From Ciona intestinalis (taxonomy: Eukaryota > Chordata > Ascidiacea > Phlebobranchia > Cionidae): a DNA stretch of 64,000 bases. The stretch covers positions 4,747,680 through 4,811,679 of the forward strand of contig NC_020173.2 of NCBI RefSeq assembly GCF_000224145.3. The letters are read 5' to 3'. Shown piece after piece: positions 60,101 to 64,000 of the stretch; positions within the stretch are counted from its first letter, which is position 1, and every line of letters starts with the position of its first letter. The notes beneath the pieces are model-generated. The model saw only the letters and a list, made by a program, of their open reading frames with translations, did no database searches and had not been told where the DNA came from. The translations under genes were made by a program, and so were the position numbers.

Positions 60101-63100
60101 GGACTTCTTAACTATGATGTTGAACTCAGCATCCCAACACCTTGGGGAAGAATTCACGGATCGGACAGGATTGTTGAAACTTCTGCCAACATTTACCGAA
60201 TCAATAGCGATTTCGGAATTGGTGAAACGCAGGATCTGACATTGTCTGGCGAAACCACCATTGTTAATCTTCCGGAAACAAAGAGCATCACCATGCGTGT
60301 TCTTGGGAGCAATAATGAAGAGCTTCTCAGAGCATCATCTGTCAACCAATTCCTTGCACCTTTTGGCTTCAGCACTGAGAACAGCTTAGAGTCAAGATAC
60401 AACAACCGCCTAATGTTCAATCTGCGACATGAAGGTGCCAAAGAAGGTGGATTCGAATCAAATCTCATGTTCAAACACAACCCTGACAAATACTTGGACA
60501 TCTTGGTGGATTCAGAGAACCTGGAAACAGCAAAGAGACTTGTACGTGTCAGCTTCAAAGACCATGTTGGTGTGTCAAGATTTGTTCAGCTTCAGGCCAC
60601 CAAATCGAGTATTGAAGACACAGTCAGTGCCAATGTTTCTTTCACCAACAATATCCCAGCATTGTATGTACAGAACCTTGCAGCCAGAGTTGAGTTTACA
60701 GGCGCATCTGGTCAACAGGCACTGCACTCTTCAGTTACTTTGAATGATGTAGAAAAGATTGGAGTTGATGCTACAAGAACTTACACCATCCAGAGAGACA
60801 ACTCAGCTCTTACAAATGTGAGAGTAGCAATTCGACAAAGACTGTGCCAAACATCACCTGCAAGCATCGAGCTTAACACTGATGTTACCAACACAATATC
60901 CGCTGGCCACACTGTTGCTGCTCAGCTCACCCAGGATGGCCAACAGAAGCTCAGCACCACATTCACAATTGCTGATGATCAAAGAAGCTTCCAAGGTAAT
61001 GTGCGCCAGACATACAGCAGAAACCTCCCAACTGAATCCTCTTTTGATGTTACCATTCTGAGCAATGGTGTCAATGTTGATCTTACATCTGATCGAAGCA
61101 CTGGCAGAATCAACTTAGTGAAGAATTCGGGTCCCAGTGTTACCCTAACCATGACACATAACAACAGAATGATGGTTGAACAAGGTGTACCGAGAAACTT
61201 ACTGGCAACACTGACTTGGGGATCACTGAGAGGTGATGAGATCGGAGTGAGATTAAATGGAAATGTAAACAGAGAAGATTTCAACATGAAAGTTGCTTAT
61301 TCTACAACAACAGCCCAACCATTCTATGTAACAGTGGTGGCATCACATGAAGTACGATCCCTTCGTGCAGCCTTGCCCCAAATAAGGTTTGTGATTCGTA
61401 CCTATGGCACAACTACAAATGGTGGATTTGAAACTTATCTGAATGTTGATGATCTGCAAATGATGTCGGTCAGTCTTTCCCGTGAAAACACTGTTTTCCA
61501 ACTCCAAGCACTCCATCAATGCCCAATTGCTATCTCTTTGGGACTTCCTCAAACAATCAAAGCAACTGTAAACAAGACCGTAGCATCTGGTAACAACTAT
61601 ATGACAACATCTTTGAAGGTGGATGAAACATACACAGAAGGTTCTTTGACACTTGCAACTGACTCCATAGGTGTTCATTATTTCTCCAACTGCTCTTGCA
61701 TTCCTGGAAAGTTTGATGTGCAGTTCACCTACCCACAAGGTCAAGTGACAGGCAACGTGCTTATCAGAATTGGAAACAGCAAGCAAGCGTCAATAAGTGC
61801 TGGATACACAGGACCAACCCAGTTTAACCTTGAGTGGAACCAAAATCTTTACGTGGACGAAGAAATGCCCCACCTTCCAACGAGTGGTCTACTCCGTTAC
61901 CAGTTTTCAACAAGGGAATCAGAAATTCTTGGAGAATACAACGACTACAGAGTTAGATTGACTTCCACAGCAAGTGATGTTACCTCTCCAGACATGATGG
62001 TGTTTGATTGGACTCTTGAGCAAAACATTCTCACAAGTTTCGCGGTCATGACAAACCACTATGAGGTTACCATGACACCAACATCATTCAGTGACAACCT
62101 TAGATATTCATTTGATAACGGAGCACGACGCTTCATGAGAACAACTTTTAGTTTCGGTGAGTTGGAAGATGATTCCAATGGTCTTCAAATCAATGCAGCA
62201 ATCTCCCATAACTCGCCAACTATGACGGGCTACGGAATTCCTGAAGACATTAAGGTTGTATTGTCTGGTACTCCAATTGGACTTGGTTTCAAGGGATCAC
62301 TAGTTGCAACAGTTGACCGAAATATGAGGAAGATGCAACTAATGACAGGAGTGGATGCAGAAACAAATACCCTGCGATTCAGCTTTGCTCATGATCTTAC
62401 ATCACTCAGTAACTTGGGAGTGTTTAACAACTTCACTGCCCATATTCATTGCACACCAACTGCAACTGACAACAGGTATGGAATTTCCACGGGAGGTTTC
62501 GTCCAAATCAATGAGGAACAATACTCTGCAAGTGCAACAGGTTCAGTTCAGAATGACATGGAAAACAGCCGACTACGATTGATAGTTGACCTTTCACAGG
62601 ACATAAATATCTTGTACCATTACAACGTACCCAAGCGAGTCCAAACCAACACTATGGTTGATTATGGCGTATCAGGTTGGTCTGGACTCTCTTCCATTAC
62701 TTCCACAATCACCCGCACAATGTACGACCCAGAAACAGAAGAAACTCGAGATATTGTTAACACCATCAATGGTCGTGTCAACATTGAGCTCTTCAACTAC
62801 AACCTCGCTGTATCTGGAAGCCACGACTTTAATGTGTCTTTCATGCCAAACAACATCAGATACGAGATCTCTGCATCTGGCTCCACATCCTCCCAGCCAA
62901 CAGGTATTCTCTACAAATCCCTCATGATGGCAGTTACTATTGATGGCAGAAAGCAGATGGCAACACTCACTGTAAACCGCAACCGAAATGAAAGATCATT
63001 CTACCTCTCATCCTCCCATAATGTAACACAGGTCTACCAATACGGTGTGCCAGGCAACATGTCTATTAGCATTCGAATGCTTGATGCTTATAATGCTGAT

Positions 63101-64000
63101 GTCAGCATTGTCTATGACACAGCAAAGAAAAGTGTTGGTTTCAGATTTGACTATGATGGCCACAGAAACAAGCTTGTGTTCTACGTAAACCACAACTTTG
63201 ATATGTTGGTGCAGATGTTTTACATTCCAAAGAACTTTGGCTTTGAAACCTCTTTCACAAAATCAGAAAGAAGAGCAGAAGGTGACTTGAAATATGTGTG
63301 GGGACCAATAATCAAATTTGCTCATTTAACAACAACATGGGAGCCAAACTGGAGAACTTCTCCTGCTTTCACTTACCGACTGGGACACAACATCACTGCA
63401 GAGGAATTGTGGTACTTCCCAAGAAATTCACAAATGCAATTCCTAAGCAATTACTATGACAACGGATTTAACATTCGAGTGTCCGCACTCAGGAAATCTG
63501 TCACTCTTGCCTACGATACTAGCGCAAGTGCCGATATGCCAGTAGCAGCGAGATTTACTGTCACTCAAACCTATGACATGGTAAACTACCCAAGAATGAC
63601 CACCCTTGAGGTTGATTTGGATCGCAGTGTACAGAACACAGAAAAACTTCACGTGATTGTGTCCTTTGACAGAGAAGTGAAACTGGCAACAACAGTTACA
63701 GCAAAATACAACATGGAAACTCTCTCAGGCTCTGTGGCAATCCAAAACCGACAAGAATTTGTGGAAAGTGATGTGTTCCCTACCAACATTGATTTATTTG
63801 GAAACTGCAGTGTTAACTATGAGTTTACAAGTTACTTTACATTGGAAAGAGATGACCTGCCCAGATTCATGATCCAGGTGAAATCCGGAATTGACGTTGC
63901 TGAACAATCTGGCTTTGTTGAACTGGCACACAGTCAAAGATCATGGAAGAGATCAGGTTTACTAAAGAATGTTCGGCTCGATGTAAACTACAATCCAGAC
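48114..64000 (+). CDS. Large lipid transfer protein (apolipophorin/apoB-like), 3' end outside window
   Basis: Twenty-four exons read: 48114-48177, 50438-50604, 50897-51103, 51279-51428, 51580-51769, 52073-52212, 52327-52442, 52816-52987, 53335-53520, 53973-54119, 54379-54523, 54837-54995, 55216-55340, 55604-55801, 55975-56133, 56418-56614, 56918-57100, 57320-57455, 57769-57882, 58160-58316, 58480-58556, 58689-58863, 59123-59300 and 59695 onward, open to 64000. The partial product is 2,616 residues. A signal peptide (about 1-20) precedes a vitellogenin-type N-terminal lipid-binding region: YSVGYTYQYNYNADV, SPCELVLR, WVLNIKRGMLSAFQ, DVSGDCQSSYEV, then the helical repeats (KAYLTAGTMIH, LLSLRSLGNAGR, SYLALMQCP). 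Long beta-rich repeats follow. Such proteins scaffold secreted lipoprotein particles. Over 2,600 residues without a Ser-rich phosvitin tract argues for apolipophorin/apoB rather than yolk vitellogenin. An acidic stretch ends in RISR (residues 706-709), a candidate furin site. Intron 1 (2.26 kb) joins in phase, but an extra small exon there is possible. Confidence 0.88.
50749..50878. repeat. AT-rich tandem duplication in intron 2 of the lipid transfer gene
   Basis: Two near-identical units of about 55 bp (50749-50803 and 50823-50878) sharing AAAGTTTAAGTT, AAATTTTATGTTCATAAT and ATATGTCAACTTTA. Confidence 0.8.
51852..52047 (-). mobile_element. MITE copy in intron 5 of the lipid transfer gene
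   Basis: Reverse orientation; ATATAGTACTGTGGGGTAAA at the left, GAGTCGTGAGGAAATGG inside, decayed right end ACCATCTTACTATG about 25 bp before exon 6. Confidence 0.8.
52497..52790 (+). mobile_element. tRNA-derived SINE copy with A and B boxes
   Basis: The head has an A box TGGCACACTGG (52507-52517) and a B box GGGTTCGAGACT (52549-52560), spaced as in a tRNA. The body (TTTAGTGGTCCC, GAGTTGTCTAAATTGTCAG) matches the copies at 57480 and, reversed, at 36190. Located in intron 7 of the lipid transfer gene. Confidence 0.8.
54240..54367. repeat. AT-rich tandem repeat in intron 10 of the lipid transfer gene
   Basis: About four imperfect units of about 30-35 bp built from TTATATTTATAAAT(T/C)AAA and CAAAAATC blocks. 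Confidence 0.65.
57480..57720 (+). mobile_element. SINE copy lacking most of the head
   Basis: Shares the CCAGTGGTCACTAATGG, TGTCTAAATTGTTAGCCATA and GTGGCCACTT-type blocks with the reverse copy at 36190-36478. Lies in intron 18 of the lipid transfer gene. Confidence 0.72.
58944..59045 (-). mobile_element. SINE tail fragment in intron 22 of the lipid transfer gene
   Basis: GAGTGGCAGGGCAAGG followed by AGTTGTTATAACACAGATGTTT matches the tail fragment at 17670-17800 and the start of the 36190 copy. Confidence 0.55.

Noticed and set aside
60193-61786. Minus-strand frames of 100-147 codons
   Set aside because: They lie opposite the long open exon of the lipid transfer protein, which has consistent family-like composition on the plus strand.

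Overview
This is an animal genomic window whose genes have many short exons and consensus splice sites. The homologies, the compact introns and a dense family of about 190 bp inverted-repeat elements suggest an ascidian tunicate of the Ciona type. The species is an inference from memory of such elements, not a database result. All exon models below were read by hand from splice sites, reading phase and protein family motifs.

Layout. Positions 263-938 (minus) hold the first two exons of an unidentified membrane protein gene that leaves the window on the left. Positions 2295-14281 (minus) hold a 34-exon gene for a secreted or matrix astacin metalloprotease: signal peptide, propeptide, astacin domain, CUB, five MAM domains joined partly by threonine-rich linkers, and a cysteine-rich tail (1,804 residues). 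About 15 kb follow with no recognisable gene but many small transposon copies. Next come three minus-strand genes: a CFAP68 (C11orf1) orthologue at 29762-30964, and a tandem pair of paralogous eight-span membrane proteins at 31487-33473 and 35123-37407, which share exon structure and carry a TspO/MBR-like signature. From 38640 the strand switches: RPF1 (a Brix-domain ribosome biogenesis factor) at 38640-41089, a tartrate-resistant acid phosphatase-like protein at 41710-45716, and a large lipid transfer protein (apolipophorin/apoB/vitellogenin superfamily) that starts at 48114 and runs off the right end inside an exon of at least 4.3 kb.

The genes look like ordinary unlinked neighbours: extracellular proteolysis, cilia, membrane, ribosome assembly, phosphatase-like and lipid transport. 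No operon-like functional cluster is evident. The most striking observation is that the acid phosphatase-like protein keeps its overall fold motifs but has Cys, Asp and Lys in place of the family's metal-binding Tyr, metal-binding Asn and catalytic His. Other notable points are the astacin-CUB-five-MAM architecture with an unrecognised cysteine-rich end, a candidate furin-type site in the lipid transfer protein where insect apolipophorins are cleaved, and the tandem membrane-protein pair.

Repeats: about 19 copies of one MITE-like family, several copies of a tRNA-derived SINE, short tandem repeats, and a 50 bp assembly gap inside one SINE copy. No retroviral or other virus-like element, CRISPR array, rRNA or intact tRNA gene was recognised.
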